Assembly (NCBI GenBank): GCA_020053105.1
Contig: JAGVNU010000077.1
Coordinates: forward strand, 1 to 60,547
DNA: 60,547 nt
DNA from: Thermodesulfovibrionia bacterium
GTDB taxonomy: Bacteria > Nitrospirota > Thermodesulfovibrionia > UBA6902
Reading direction: 5' to 3'
The stretch's first letter is position 1. Every line of letters begins with the position of its first letter. The position numbers and the translations under genes are program-made. The notes beneath the pieces were generated by a model. The model searched no databases and had not been told where the DNA came from. It saw nothing but the letters and a program-made list of their open reading frames with translations. This document shows, piece after piece, positions 18,246 to 27,542 of the stretch.

Positions 18246-19652
18246 ATGCGAAAAGTTAAAATTGTCTGCACCATAGGCCCTGCTACCAGCTCCAGTAAAG
18301 TCATAGATAAGATGATCAGGTCGGGCATGAACGTCGCCAGGATGAATTTCTCGCACGGCACCTATGAGGAACACAAAAAGGCCACTCAAACCATAAGACA
18401 GTCTGCCCGTAAATATGACGCTCCGGTAGCGTTATTGCAGGACTTGAAAGGCCTTAAGATAAGGGTAGGCGCAATTAAAGGCGGCTCCACTGTCCTTAAA
18501 AAAGGGGCGACATTAACTATTACCACAAAGAAAATCCTGGGTGACAATAAACGGATACAGGTCTCTTACCCCGATCTGATCAAGGACGTTAATCCGGGCG
18601 ACAATATACTGTTTGATGACGGACTGCTCCGGTTAAAAGTCACCGGCAAAGAAAAGGGCCGGTTACTCGCAAAAGTCCTGGAGGGCGGTCTGCTGAGAGA
18701 GAAAAAAGGGGTAAACCTCCCGGGCACAAAGATATCGGGAACTGTTTTTACAAAGAAAGACCGGGAGGACCTTGCATTCGGGATAAGCATGGGGATCGAC
18801 TATGCGGCCATGTCCTTTGTCCGGTCTAAAGGTGATATCCTCAGGGTCAAGAGCTGGTTGAAAAAACAGGGCGCCGATGTCCCAGTGATAGCAAAAATAG
18901 AAAACCGTCAGGCCCTTGATAATATTGATGAGATAATTGAGGCCGCGGACGGCATCATGGTTGCGAGGGGCGATCTCGGAGTTGAATTACCGCCGGAGAC
19001 CGTCCCGCTCATTCAGAAGGACCTTATTAATAAATGCAATGCCGCAATGAAACCCGTTATAACAGCCACACAGATGCTTGAGTCCATGACCGGCCATATG
19101 ACGCCTACGCGGGCAGAGGCAGCGGATGTTGCCAACGCAGTGCTTGACGGGACCGACGCACTCATGCTCTCAGCGGAAACCTCCATCGGTAAATATCCCG
19201 TGGAGGCGCTGAAAATGATGGACCGCATAATCAGGTCGGCAGAGGAGAGCAAAATTCAAAAGTACTCACCGGACATTGTTTCAAAACATTTTGCCCAGGC
19301 CCTTGCCGAGTCTGCATGTTCAGCTGCCCTGGATATAAACGCCGGGACGATAGTATCTTTCAGCCGCAGCGGGTTTACCTCGCTTCTTGTGTCAAAATTC
19401 AGGCCCTGCGCCCCGATTACAGGTTTTACCGTCAGCGAAAATATGCGCAGGAGAATGAATCTTTACTGGGGGATTGGTCCTTATGTCATGAAGTTCCCCG
19501 GGAACACGGATGAAATGATATCGGAATCGGAAAAAATACTTCTTCAGAAGGGACTTGCCAGAAAAGGTGACGCGATAGTAATTATCGCCTCTTCGCCGTT
19601 TGAACTCGGGGGGAAATCAAATATCATGAAGCTTCACAAGGTCGGTTACTGA
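18246..19652 (+). CDS. pyk: Pyruvate kinase
   Basis: This 468-residue glycolytic enzyme makes pyruvate and ATP from phosphoenolpyruvate and ADP. It shows the N-terminal KIVCTIGPATSS, the substrate region NFSHGTYEEH, the catalytic signature IMVARGDLGVELPPE and ATQMLESMTGHMTPTRAE, and a C-terminal domain that ends soon after IIASSPFELGG. It begins 15 nt after nadB and converges with the TPR gene, overlapping it by 7 bp. Confidence 0.96.
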   Translation: MRKVKIVCTIGPATSSSKVIDKMIRSGMNVARMNFSHGTYEEHKKATQTIRQSARKYDAPVALLQDLKGLKIRVGAIKGGSTVLKKGATLTITTKKILGDNKRIQVSYPDLIKDVNPGDNILFDDGLLRLKVTGKEKGRLLAKVLEGGLLREKKGVNLPGTKISGTVFTKKDREDLAFGISMGIDYAAMSFVRSKGDILRVKSWLKKQGADVPVIAKIENRQALDNIDEIIEAADGIMVARGDLGVELPPETVPLIQKDLINKCNAAMKPVITATQMLESMTGHMTPTRAEAADVANAVLDGTDALMLSAETSIGKYPVEALKMMDRIIRSAEESKIQKYSPDIVSKHFAQALAESACSAALDINAGTIVSFSRSGFTSLLVSKFRPCAPITGFTVSENMRRRMNLYWGIGPYVMKFPGNTDEMISESEKILLQKGLARKGDAIVIIASSPFELGGKSNIMKLHKVGY

Positions 19653-19939
19653 GTTGCCTTCGGAGGTATGGGGCTGTAGAAATCCCTTAAACGGAATGCC
19701 TTGCTGAAATATTCATTGGCCTTATCCATGTCCTTCTTCTCATAATAGGCATACCCTAAAAAATACAATGCCGCCGGATCAGGGGTCTCATTAACATAAG
19801 CCTCCATTTTCTCAATAGCCGCAGTTTTATTGCCTTTATAATACAGGGAGTATGCCTCTTTCAGTGCAGCTTCGTCTGCCCAGCAAAAAGAAACCGCCAG
19901 CATTAAAACAATAATTAAAACAGGAATTATGATTTTCAT
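19646..19939 (-). CDS. Small secreted TPR protein
   Basis: This 97-residue protein has a signal peptide (KIIIPVLIIVLMLAVSFCWA) and about two tetratricopeptide repeats (AAIEKMEAYVNETPDPAALY, then YYEKKDMDKANEYFSKAF). It probably acts as a periplasmic protein-protein interaction module. The ATG at 19939 follows a GGGAGG Shine-Dalgarno, and a longer in-frame start at 20014 would overlap the PBP1A gene. It lies downstream of PBP1A, so a role near cell-wall assembly is possible but unproven. Confidence 0.78.
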   Translation of the reverse strand: MKIIIPVLIIVLMLAVSFCWADEAALKEAYSLYYKGNKTAAIEKMEAYVNETPDPAALYFLGYAYYEKKDMDKANEYFSKAFRLRDFYSPIPPKATQ

Positions 19940-19997
19940 AGCGTCCTCCCTTATATCAATATACTTTCCAATATAGTATACGAATGGTCTGCAACTT

Positions 19998-22367
19998 TCA
20001 ATCGATTGAATCACCCTCCAGATCTTTTCCCTTATTTAATATCCCGAGTTCTTCTTTCTGTTTCAGTATCATACTCCTGTAAATATCTGTCGCATGAATT
20101 GCGGGTACCGTACCTTCCTTAAAAAATTCTACCATTTTATCCGTGGCATTGGTAGCGAGCAGCCCTGTGACTGGATCGATAACAGCGGTAACTATGCCGT
20201 CCGGCACAGGGAACGCCCTTTTTTCAGCGTCACCGCTGTCATAGGGGGAAATGGCTGAAAGCGCCTGGTCCATAAACGAAACCCATATAGGAGAGGCCGC
20301 CCTGGCCCCGGTCTCCCCGTGACCCAGGGTGCGCATGTCATCAAAACCGACCCATACGCCTGCAATTAATTCCGGTGTATAGCCGATAAACCATGCGTCT
20401 TTGTAATCATTCGTGGTCCCTGTTTTTCCTGCGGCCGGTCTGTTCAACGCCTTTGCCCTCTTGCCGGTCCCGTATTTGACCACGTCCTCAAGCATCGAAG
20501 TGGCAAGAAATGCTGTTTGCGGGCTTATAACATTCTGCCCCTGGGGGACATTGTTCTCAAGGACATTGCCCTCGGAATCAGCGACATATTTCACCGAAAT
20601 CGGAGGTATTTTTATTCCCCCCCTGGCAAATACCCCGAAGGCCGAGGTCAATTCAAGAGGACTCACGCTCAAGCTGCCGAGTCCAAGGGTAAGATTCCGG
20701 GGGAAAGGGCCTTCCATGCCGAGGGAACCGGCAAACCTGGCAACCTTGTTAACGCCGATCTCTTCAAGAAGTTTTATGGTAATTATGTTCCGTGAATAGG
20801 TAAGGCCCTCTCTCAGTCTTGTGGCCCCATGGAATTTGTTGTCATAATTCCCAGGCTTCCAGTCGCCGTACTTTTCGCTCTCATAAACAAGGGGTTCATC
20901 TGTAATTACGCTTGCCGGCGTAAAGCCGTTATCCATGGCAGCTGCATAAACAATCGGTTTAAAGGCCGAGCCGGCCTGTCTCCTGGCAGACACGGCCCTG
21001 TTAAATTCGCTCTCATTAAAATCATACCCTCCGACAATTGCCCTTATATAACCCGTAGAAGTCTCTATGGCGACTACGGCCCCCTGGACGAGTGGGTCCT
21101 GTTCAAGGGCAAATACAGGTCTGATAACGCCCCTCTCCTTTAACCTGACCTTTATGACGTCCCCCGGTCTTAAAAAAGTCGAAAGGTTGTATCTCAGTCT
21201 CCTTATCAGGCGTCCTTTTGGATCAATAAGCCTGTCAGCCCACTGAGCGTCCTCAAGAAAGAGCTGCCCTACTATTCCCATTGCCTTGACCGTCGCCTGA
21301 TTCGAAGACACCGTCAGCACCGTTGCAGTCAGGATGTCCCCTTCCCTCATCACGACTTTGTCAAAAGAGCCCTGTTTCGCCAGCTCCTCCTGAAGGTTGA
21401 TGTCCTTATGTCCGATCGGCCCCCTGAAGCCCTGTCTTTTATCCAGGGCCAGCAATCCTTCCTTTAGAGCATTTACTGCGGCCAGCTGCATCTTCTTATT
21501 CAAAGTTGTATACACCTTGAGTCCGCCCTTATATACCGCCTCCGCCCCGTATGTGTCTTCAAGATATTTTCTTACATATTCAAGGAAGTAATTGTTGGTA
21601 TACTGTTCCTGTCTTACGCTTGTAAGGTAAAGAGGCTGCTGATATGCCTCATCGACCTGCTCCTGGGTTATATAGCCTTCTTCCTTCATCCTGGTCAGGA
21701 CAATCAGCTGCCGCTTCTTGGCCATATCGAGGTTGTTATATGGAGTATATCTGCTTGGGGCCTTTATAAGCCCGCATAAAAGGGCGGCCTCTGCAAGGGT
21801 CACCTCTGAAACGGACTTGCCGAAATGCGACCGCGCGGCCATCTCAACTCCATATGCCCCACGGCCAAAGTATATTTTATTCAGGTAAAGCTCAAGGATC
21901 TCTCCTTTTGTCAGGTTTTTCTCAAGCCTGTAGGCAAGCGTGGCCTCCTTCAGCTTTCTTATGACGGTTTTTTCCGGGGACAGAAACACGACCTTTGCCA
22001 GCTGCTGCGTTATCGTGCTTGCGCCTTCCTTTATCCTTCCGGCGAGGATGTCTTTTAATACCGCCCTTATAATCGCGAGATAGTCCACCCCCTTATGGTG
22101 CCAGAAACGGGAATCTTCAACCGCCACTACCGCCTTTAGCAAATGCTCCGGGATCCTGTCTATTTTTACATATACCCCCTTTTCAACTTTGAACTCTCCG
22201 ATCAGGGTATCGTCATCAGCATAAATCCTGGTAGAAGCGGCCGGCACAAATCCCTTGATCTCCTCTATCCTGGGAACACCCCTGATAAGGGCCGTTTGTG
22301 CGCCGATAAGAACGCCGATAATTACTACCAGCGCCAATAAAATGGATTTAATAATAAAACTTTTCAT
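19998..22367 (-). CDS. mrcA: Penicillin-binding protein 1A (bifunctional glycosyltransferase/transpeptidase)
   Basis: This 789-residue class A PBP polymerises and cross-links peptidoglycan. After an N-terminal membrane anchor comes the GT51 domain with catalytic Glu84 in VVAVEDSRFWHHKG and the motif EGASTITQQLAKV. The transpeptidase domain has the SxxK serine Ser467 (GSAFKP), a SRN motif (YSRNIITIKL) and Lys648 of the KTGT motif. An OB-like insert between the domains is typical of PBP1A. It starts 37 nt after the ferredoxin gene on the same strand. The C-terminal ~80 residues after ISPYDSG form a short tail. Confidence 0.95.
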   Translation of the reverse strand: MKSFIIKSILLALVVIIGVLIGAQTALIRGVPRIEEIKGFVPAASTRIYADDDTLIGEFKVEKGVYVKIDRIPEHLLKAVVAVEDSRFWHHKGVDYLAIIRAVLKDILAGRIKEGASTITQQLAKVVFLSPEKTVIRKLKEATLAYRLEKNLTKGEILELYLNKIYFGRGAYGVEMAARSHFGKSVSEVTLAEAALLCGLIKAPSRYTPYNNLDMAKKRQLIVLTRMKEEGYITQEQVDEAYQQPLYLTSVRQEQYTNNYFLEYVRKYLEDTYGAEAVYKGGLKVYTTLNKKMQLAAVNALKEGLLALDKRQGFRGPIGHKDINLQEELAKQGSFDKVVMREGDILTATVLTVSSNQATVKAMGIVGQLFLEDAQWADRLIDPKGRLIRRLRYNLSTFLRPGDVIKVRLKERGVIRPVFALEQDPLVQGAVVAIETSTGYIRAIVGGYDFNESEFNRAVSARRQAGSAFKPIVYAAAMDNGFTPASVITDEPLVYESEKYGDWKPGNYDNKFHGATRLREGLTYSRNIITIKLLEEIGVNKVARFAGSLGMEGPFPRNLTLGLGSLSVSPLELTSAFGVFARGGIKIPPISVKYVADSEGNVLENNVPQGQNVISPQTAFLATSMLEDVVKYGTGKRAKALNRPAAGKTGTTNDYKDAWFIGYTPELIAGVWVGFDDMRTLGHGETGARAASPIWVSFMDQALSAISPYDSGDAEKRAFPVPDGIVTAVIDPVTGLLATNATDKMVEFFKEGTVPAIHATDIYRSMILKQKEELGILNKGKDLEGDSID

Positions 22368-22404
22368 ACGAAAGTATAATTGAGAGGGATTTTCAGATTA
22401 TAGA

Positions 22405-22596
22405 TTATTCGTCCTCAACAAGCTTTATGGCCTCAACAGGGCAGTTCTCCTCAGCTGCCTCGCAGCAGTCCTGAAACTCGCATCCTTCCGGATCAATGAC
22501 TTTGGATATCCCGTCAAGGACCTGAAAGACGCTCGGACAGATCTCTTCACAGCTCCCGCATCCTATGCATAAATCTTCATCAACAACCGGTCTCAT
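22405..22596 (-). CDS. Ferredoxin, single [4Fe-4S] type with extra cysteines
   Basis: This 63-residue acidic electron carrier has the first motif CIGCGSCEEICP giving C10, C13, C16 and C20. A second cysteine group at C39, C44, C45 and C52 (before P53) does not form a regular CxxCxxC. One cluster using C10, C13, C16 and C52 is the usual mono-cluster arrangement, leaving the others for a disulfide or another ligand set. It lies 15 nt after the conserved 314-residue gene on the same strand. Its redox partner is unknown. Confidence 0.9.
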   Translation of the reverse strand: MRPVVDEDLCIGCGSCEEICPSVFQVLDGISKVIDPEGCEFQDCCEAAEENCPVEAIKLVEDE

Positions 22597-22611
22597 ATAT
22601 TTCTTCCTGTT

Positions 22612-23556
22612 TTATTTTACTTCTTCCATGACCGCAGCCGCCAATAGCGGAAACATGATTTCGTGATGCCCGGTCAGGGCATATGAATTTCCACCGGACA
22701 TTACAGGCCTCTTCAGGACATTTTCCCGGCACCTGTAATGCTGTATAAAGTCCATGTTCACTGTAGTGAAATCCCTGACATTATGTTTCAGGTTTCTTGC
22801 GACGGCAATAGCCTTAAGAAACACCTCCGGCAGAATGACCGCTGAACCGAGATTAATATAAACACCGCCCCTGAGGTCCGAGACAACTGAACAGAAGAGC
22901 TTAAAGTCCCTCAGGCTCCCTTCTCCGATAGAGGCCCCGTCCGCCTGGGGATGCATGTGAATGATGTCGGCGCCTATCGCAACATGGACAGATACAGGCA
23001 TCTCCATTCTCGCCGCAGCCGCGAGTATGCTGAGCTGCTTATACGAAGCACTGCTGTTAAGAATGTGCTCACCGACTGCCTGTCCGATACCAAGACCGTT
23101 TTTCACACCTTTATTAATTGCGTTATTGAGTCCCTGCCCGGTCTCCTTTGCCATTCCAAAAGACCCATCGCATAATTCCGACGCAACGTCCTCTGATGTA
23201 TGCCCTATCAGGCTCAGTTCATAGTCATGAACAATACAGGCCCCGTTCATCGCAACCGCGGTAATCACTTTCTTCTCCATCAGGTTTATGATGACTGGTG
23301 AAAGGCCGACTTTTATAGGATGCGCACCCATGCCGAGGACCACGGGCCTGTCTTTCTTTCTAGCGTTAACAATGGCGGTAACTACTGCCTTGAAGTCTTT
23401 GGCTGCAAGTATGTCAGGAAGGCTGCCGATAAACCCATTGAAACTTCCCCTGCTGAACGGCTGTCCGACTTCATCGAGCGCGACCTTGCTCTTTCTGGAT
23501 TTCAACCCGCAGGTCTTTATGTTTTTTAATGATATGGGCTTATATTTTTTAGGCAC
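22612..23556 (-). CDS. Conserved protein of unknown function, possible deoxyhypusine-synthase-like fold
   Basis: This 314-residue soluble protein has no signal peptide. Striking conserved-looking segments are VVLGMGAHPIKVGLSP, MNGACIVHDYELSLIGHTSE, VHVAIGADIIHMHPQADGAS, RGGVYINLGSAVILPEVF and YALTGHHEIMFPLLAAAV. Glycine-rich turns and repeated His/Asp residues look like an enzyme active site. I recall proteins of this pattern being conserved in Nitrospirota and Deltaproteobacteria and sometimes grouped with the deoxyhypusine synthase NAD-binding fold, but I cannot confirm this and assign no reaction. It is followed at 15 nt by a ferredoxin gene, which may be functionally linked. Confidence 0.7.
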   Translation of the reverse strand: MPKKYKPISLKNIKTCGLKSRKSKVALDEVGQPFSRGSFNGFIGSLPDILAAKDFKAVVTAIVNARKKDRPVVLGMGAHPIKVGLSPVIINLMEKKVITAVAMNGACIVHDYELSLIGHTSEDVASELCDGSFGMAKETGQGLNNAINKGVKNGLGIGQAVGEHILNSSASYKQLSILAAAARMEMPVSVHVAIGADIIHMHPQADGASIGEGSLRDFKLFCSVVSDLRGGVYINLGSAVILPEVFLKAIAVARNLKHNVRDFTTVNMDFIQHYRCRENVLKRPVMSGGNSYALTGHHEIMFPLLAAAVMEEVK

Positions 23557-23609
23557 ACAAAAATATAACCTGCAGGGGAGGAATAGTCAAGAGATAGGCA
23601 CATTATTTT

Positions 23610-25334
23610 CTACCATGTGCTCAGTTGTGATCTCTTCCAACCTGCATTTGTTTTTATATACATATAATTATCATCCCATGCAATATCACCAATATTGCCA
23701 TTAGGATCATTAGTGCTCGTTGGTGTGTATGGGGTCCTTACTCTCAGTTGATTATATCCAGTCGGACCATTCAGATCTAACTTTGCTGTTGCGCTCGCAG
23801 AGCCAATAGCAACATCGCCGGTGCTCTCTACCACTAAGATTTCAGAAACCCCTGATCTAATTACTAAAGCATTGTCACTACTATAATGGTCTATCTCGAT
23901 ACTATTCCCCGACTCTCCCGCCTTTTTGTAAATATATACTGCACTGCCTATACCATCTTTCTCTACGCCAATAGCATTGGCGTTATCACCAAGACTTTCA
24001 GCAAAAATAGCATAGGAGTTGGGAGTGGTTTTTAGTACTTTGAACTTAGCTCCAGACCCCTGTTCCCCAATCCCAACATTACCACTATTGCCAATAACTA
24101 TGGCATCAATAAATGAAGTGCCGTCTGCAGACACTTTAATGTGAAAATCATCATCACCAGCCAGTCCAACCTCAGCACGCCCGGAAAAATTATCCTGGAA
24201 AATTAATGAAGAAGTGTTTGAAACAGAATTTTTTGATATTTTTAAACGGAAATCGCCTGTGCCTGACGACAACAAGGCATCGGTCCCGCTGACCTGGAGG
24301 CGATTGGTAGGAGAAGATATTCCTATACCCAGATTTTCAGAGATGTACGCACTCCCCTGAACATGAAGCGGCTGAAGAGGGGATGTCGTATCAATACCAA
24401 AGTGGCCATCTGGCGCAAGTGTCATCTTTTCCATACTGTTGGCGATAAATCCAACTCGATGATTACTCAATGTGCCAACGAATATGCCTCCTTCCCCGCT
24501 AACTTTATTATAGGCACTTGTTATGCCACCATTGACAATACCTTCTATTTCTAATCGTACAGCTGCTGACGCATTATCGAGCAAGGCCACCGGTTGTCTT
24601 ATGTGAAGAACTCTGGTATCTGTATTTACCAGAGGTACCGGACTGTTAGTCCCGATCCCGACATTACCCCCATTGTAATAAGCAGTAGTGCCAGTATCAG
24701 TGAATGCTCCCGTGCCTGCCCCCGACGGCCAAGTTGTACGGCAAACACTGCCAAGGCAAATATCACCATTCACATCCAACTTCCCTGCAGGAGCTATTGT
24801 GCCGATGCCGACATTACCTGAATTAAAGTAAATATCAGCAGCATTTTGATTCCATATACCGCTACCATCAGCATTATCTATCCCGTCTGCAAACCCAGCA
24901 GGGATACTCATAATCTCAGTCCAGTCAACTCCATCTTTTACGCTCGCATTTACAGAAGGATCGGTCTCACCTGTAATAGTTCCATAGACAGTTAAATTAC
25001 CAGTTACACTCGCGTTTCCTTCAAAGAACCCTGCCAGGCCAGTACTGCTCTTACCATGCACTCCATAATAATTTATTCCATCATATTCCCCAAGAGTACC
25101 GTAATCATCATAAATATTTGGTCCGGTTTTCCCATACACACCTGCTGCCCCGGTCCCGCTGGTTTCACCAACTACCCCGTGCTCACCGGATGCCCCGGTA
25201 ACTTTCAGGTTCCCATAATTGTTTAATGTGCCGATCTGAAGATTACCATTCCCGTCAATCACTACATCTTCTGCAAATACTTTGACGCCAAACAACAAGA
25301 CAAGCATTGTAACCATTAATATTTTAATCCTCAA
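23610..25334 (-). CDS. Secreted fibre-like protein with GIG repeats
   Basis: This 574-residue protein has a signal peptide (MRIKILMVTMLVLLFGVKVF, then AEDV). Its body repeats short units of the form NVGIGT..P..KLDVNG, VGIGTNSP, GIDTTSPLQPLHVQG and LGIGISSPTNRLQVSG, the beta-rich shaft pattern seen in tail-fibre-like and S74-associated exoproteins. No C-terminal intramolecular chaperone domain is visible: the end reads IAWDDNYMYIKTNAGWKRSQ. The start is a TTG 6-7 nt after AGGAGG. It is probably a surface or extracellular adhesin. It borders a decayed transposase, so this patch may have been acquired. Confidence 0.75.
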   Translation of the reverse strand: MRIKILMVTMLVLLFGVKVFAEDVVIDGNGNLQIGTLNNYGNLKVTGASGEHGVVGETSGTGAAGVYGKTGPNIYDDYGTLGEYDGINYYGVHGKSSTGLAGFFEGNASVTGNLTVYGTITGETDPSVNASVKDGVDWTEIMSIPAGFADGIDNADGSGIWNQNAADIYFNSGNVGIGTIAPAGKLDVNGDICLGSVCRTTWPSGAGTGAFTDTGTTAYYNGGNVGIGTNSPVPLVNTDTRVLHIRQPVALLDNASAAVRLEIEGIVNGGITSAYNKVSGEGGIFVGTLSNHRVGFIANSMEKMTLAPDGHFGIDTTSPLQPLHVQGSAYISENLGIGISSPTNRLQVSGTDALLSSGTGDFRLKISKNSVSNTSSLIFQDNFSGRAEVGLAGDDDFHIKVSADGTSFIDAIVIGNSGNVGIGEQGSGAKFKVLKTTPNSYAIFAESLGDNANAIGVEKDGIGSAVYIYKKAGESGNSIEIDHYSSDNALVIRSGVSEILVVESTGDVAIGSASATAKLDLNGPTGYNQLRVRTPYTPTSTNDPNGNIGDIAWDDNYMYIKTNAGWKRSQLSTW

Positions 25335-25538
25335 ATTAACCTCCTGACTATTTGATTTTTATTTAACTATTGCGATTACAGAAAGATGGATAATGCAAGT
25401 ACTCTCTGAAAGATTCTATTTATCATTTGATATAAATCTGCCAGAACGCTAAGAAAACATGCCAATATATCATTGTAGCATTTTCCAGTTTTTTGAATAA
25501 ACATTGAATACTTATTAAATCCTACATGCAATCTTAAA

Positions 25539-26447
25539 GTGCAAAAAAATAAGCAGCGTCTGTTGTTATGTATGGGGAGACCGTCGGTACCGCCGGAACG
25601 TTTACTGAAGGCACAATTATTGATAGCGTTGTATTCAGTGCGTTCAGACCGTATGTTTTGCGAGATGCTGGATTACAACATACTATTTCGGTGGTTTTTG
25701 GGGATGAACATGGAAGAAGCCTCCTTAGATGCCACGACCTTCACAAAGAATCGGGACCGTCTGCTTGAGCACAGGATAGCGGAGAAGTTTTTTGAAGCAG
25801 TGGTGGGATATGCGCGGCAGGAGAGCTTGCTTTCAGATGAACATTTCACAGTAGACAGCAGTCTGATAGAGGCGTGGGCGAGCATGAAGAGTTTTCGTAG
25901 CCCAAAGATATACCGAACACAGATGACGACAAGGGCAACCCTGGAGTAGATTTTCGAGGGGAAAAGCGGAAGAACGAGACGCATAGTTGCAAGAGCGATC
26001 CTGAGGCGTTGTTAATGAGAAAGGGCAATAGATATGATAGAAGAGCAGCAGGGAAAAGGGATAAGGGTAAGAACTTTGGGAGCGGATAAAGGATATGATA
26101 CGAAGGGATTTGTTGAGAAGCTTCGGGAGAAGAAAGTAACGCCGCATGTAGCAGCAAATGAAGAGAGACGGGGCGGTTCAGCAATAGACGGGCGAACAAC
26201 ACGGCATGAAGGATATGCAGTTAGTCAGAAAATTCGCAAGAGAGTTGAAGAGATATTTGGATGGTTCAAAACAGTTTGGGGATTCAGAAGGAGCCGGTTT
26301 CGAGGGCAGGAGCGGACAGAGCTTCAGGCTCTACTGGTAGGGACAGCATACAATCTGATGAGAATGGCGAAACTCCTTGGGAGAGAAGCGGAAGCAGTAC
26401 GATCAGAGAACGATAAATCAGCCGTGAAAAGCATCAAACGGCGATAA
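25539..26447 (+). pseudogene. IS5-family transposase remnant, frameshifted and internally deleted
   Basis: The N-terminal piece (25539-25949) reads GRPSVPPERLLKAQLLIALY, NILFRWFLGMNMEE and FTKNRDRLLEH, typical of IS4/IS5-superfamily DDE transposases. After a frameshift near 25945, a second frame continues with FRGEKRKNETHSCKSDPEAL (about 25950-26030). A third frame (26034-26447) gives LGADKGYDTKGFVEKLREK, SAIDGRTTRHEGYAVSQKIR and GWFKTVWGFRRSRFRGQERT. About 40 residues that normally lie between the second and third pieces (MGHxLMENRNGL region) are missing, and the first ~50 N-terminal residues are also absent. The element cannot encode a working transposase. Confidence 0.88.
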
Positions 26448-26542
26448 AGTGGAGTATAAAACTCGCAGAAGTTACCAAAATTATAAGTTGCGTAAACATA
26501 AAAAGAGGTGTTTTTCTTTGCACTGAGTTCTTCAGCAACCTG

Positions 26543-27433
26543 CTAGAATAAATGCCCGGCACAGGTATTATTATTTTTACTGCTGTTAGTGCCGTCAGGG
26601 CAATACGTGTTCCACCATATAACATTATCCAGGACAGCTCCGGTCAAGTCGGCGCCGTTAAGGTTTGCGCCCGACAGGTCGGTAGAGCGCATGTAAGCTC
26701 CTCTCAGGTCCGCATTGCTCAGGTCGGCATACATCAGGGAGGCGCCATGCAGGTTTGCGTTTGTGAGGACCGCCCCCTGCAAACAGGCATAAGACAGGTC
26801 AACGACGAACAAATTCGCAGAGCTTAAATTACACTGGTACAAATCGGCATATATATCGAGATAATCAGGACAGTCAGCGCCGGTGCCGCAAGCATTAGCA
26901 TTAGCAGGAGCAGGACCGCTGCCTGCGTCAACCGGTTGGGGCGTTAAGCATAACGCTTCGTAATCCGGACAACAGTCGCCGTATAGATTACATTGGTCAT
27001 CACACCAGCATCCATTTTGGCTTTGAACACCGCATATGCCTTCACATGTTCCAGTGGAAGGAAGTCCATAAAACTGGGATTGGAGAATATAACGCGATAC
27101 CTCATTGGAGGATATGCTTTCATTTCCGGATGTATCATAAGCCGTAACGGTAAAATAATAGGCAAGTCTATCCTGAAGGTCATAAATCTGATAAGTTAAT
27201 ACATTGCCGGCAACTATGCTGTACATATAATCGCCTGAGGATGTGCCGTAATATATCTTATACCCTGCCAGGTCGGTCAGGGCTGTTCCGTCTTCGTTTG
27301 TTAAAGGCGGGCCCCAGGAGAGTGTTACGGTGCCGGCAATGGCTGTAACTGAAGATAATAAAATAAATGTCCAGGTAATTATTAAGATATAACTACGATT
27401 ACTTTTTATATTTCCTGACGCAAATAAATTCAT
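26543..27433 (-). CDS. Secreted FnIII / somatomedin-B-like / pentapeptide-repeat protein
   Basis: This 296-residue protein has a signal peptide (about residues 14-33, ending TAIAG). Next comes a fibronectin-III-like segment (GTVTLSWGPPLTNEDG, LAGYKIYYGTSSGD, YYFTVTAYDTSGNESISSNE). At about residues 128-157 an eight-cysteine segment has the order C-x3-C, then CWCDDQC, then GDCCPDYEALC, matching the somatomedin-B pattern. The last ~100 residues are pentapeptide repeats (ANLHGASLMYADLSNADLRG, LSGANLNGADLTGAVL). The cysteine pattern implies an oxidising, extracytoplasmic location. The ATG has no good Shine-Dalgarno, and a 47-codon frame overlaps its start. Function unknown. Confidence 0.8.
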   Translation of the reverse strand: MNLFASGNIKSNRSYILIITWTFILLSSVTAIAGTVTLSWGPPLTNEDGTALTDLAGYKIYYGTSSGDYMYSIVAGNVLTYQIYDLQDRLAYYFTVTAYDTSGNESISSNEVSRYILQSQFYGLPSTGTCEGICGVQSQNGCWCDDQCNLYGDCCPDYEALCLTPQPVDAGSGPAPANANACGTGADCPDYLDIYADLYQCNLSSANLFVVDLSYACLQGAVLTNANLHGASLMYADLSNADLRGAYMRSTDLSGANLNGADLTGAVLDNVIWWNTYCPDGTNSSKNNNTCAGHLF

Positions 27434-27542
27434 TCCAGCTTAAAGCAATCCAGCCTTTCTCACTAGTGATTGTATATTTCTGACCCTTGGGAAGTCCCCG
27501 TATGTTGTTCCTGCGGACCAGATTAAACAATGCAATCAACAT
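27399..27542 (-). CDS. Small ORF or gene remnant, 47 codons, unknown
   Basis: An ATG-initiated frame too short for routine calling encodes 47 residues, including NLVRRNNIRGLPKGQKYTIT and SEKGWIALSWNEFICVRKYK. The composition reads like real protein sequence and not like shadow coding. It overlaps the start of the somatomedin-B-like gene by 35 bp in another frame. No Shine-Dalgarno precedes it and an in-frame stop lies 7 codons upstream, so it may be the 3' remnant of an older gene. The family is not recognised. Confidence 0.3.
   Translation of the reverse strand: MLIALFNLVRRNNIRGLPKGQKYTITSEKGWIALSWNEFICVRKYKK

Noticed and set aside
23610-25334. Prophage tail-fibre gene
   Set aside because: It has a Sec signal peptide, lacks the S74 chaperone end, and no phage structural or lysis genes are near.
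25534-26528. Target-site duplication around the IS5 remnant
   Set aside because: The 4-bp flanks at the candidate ends (TTAA and GAGT) do not match.
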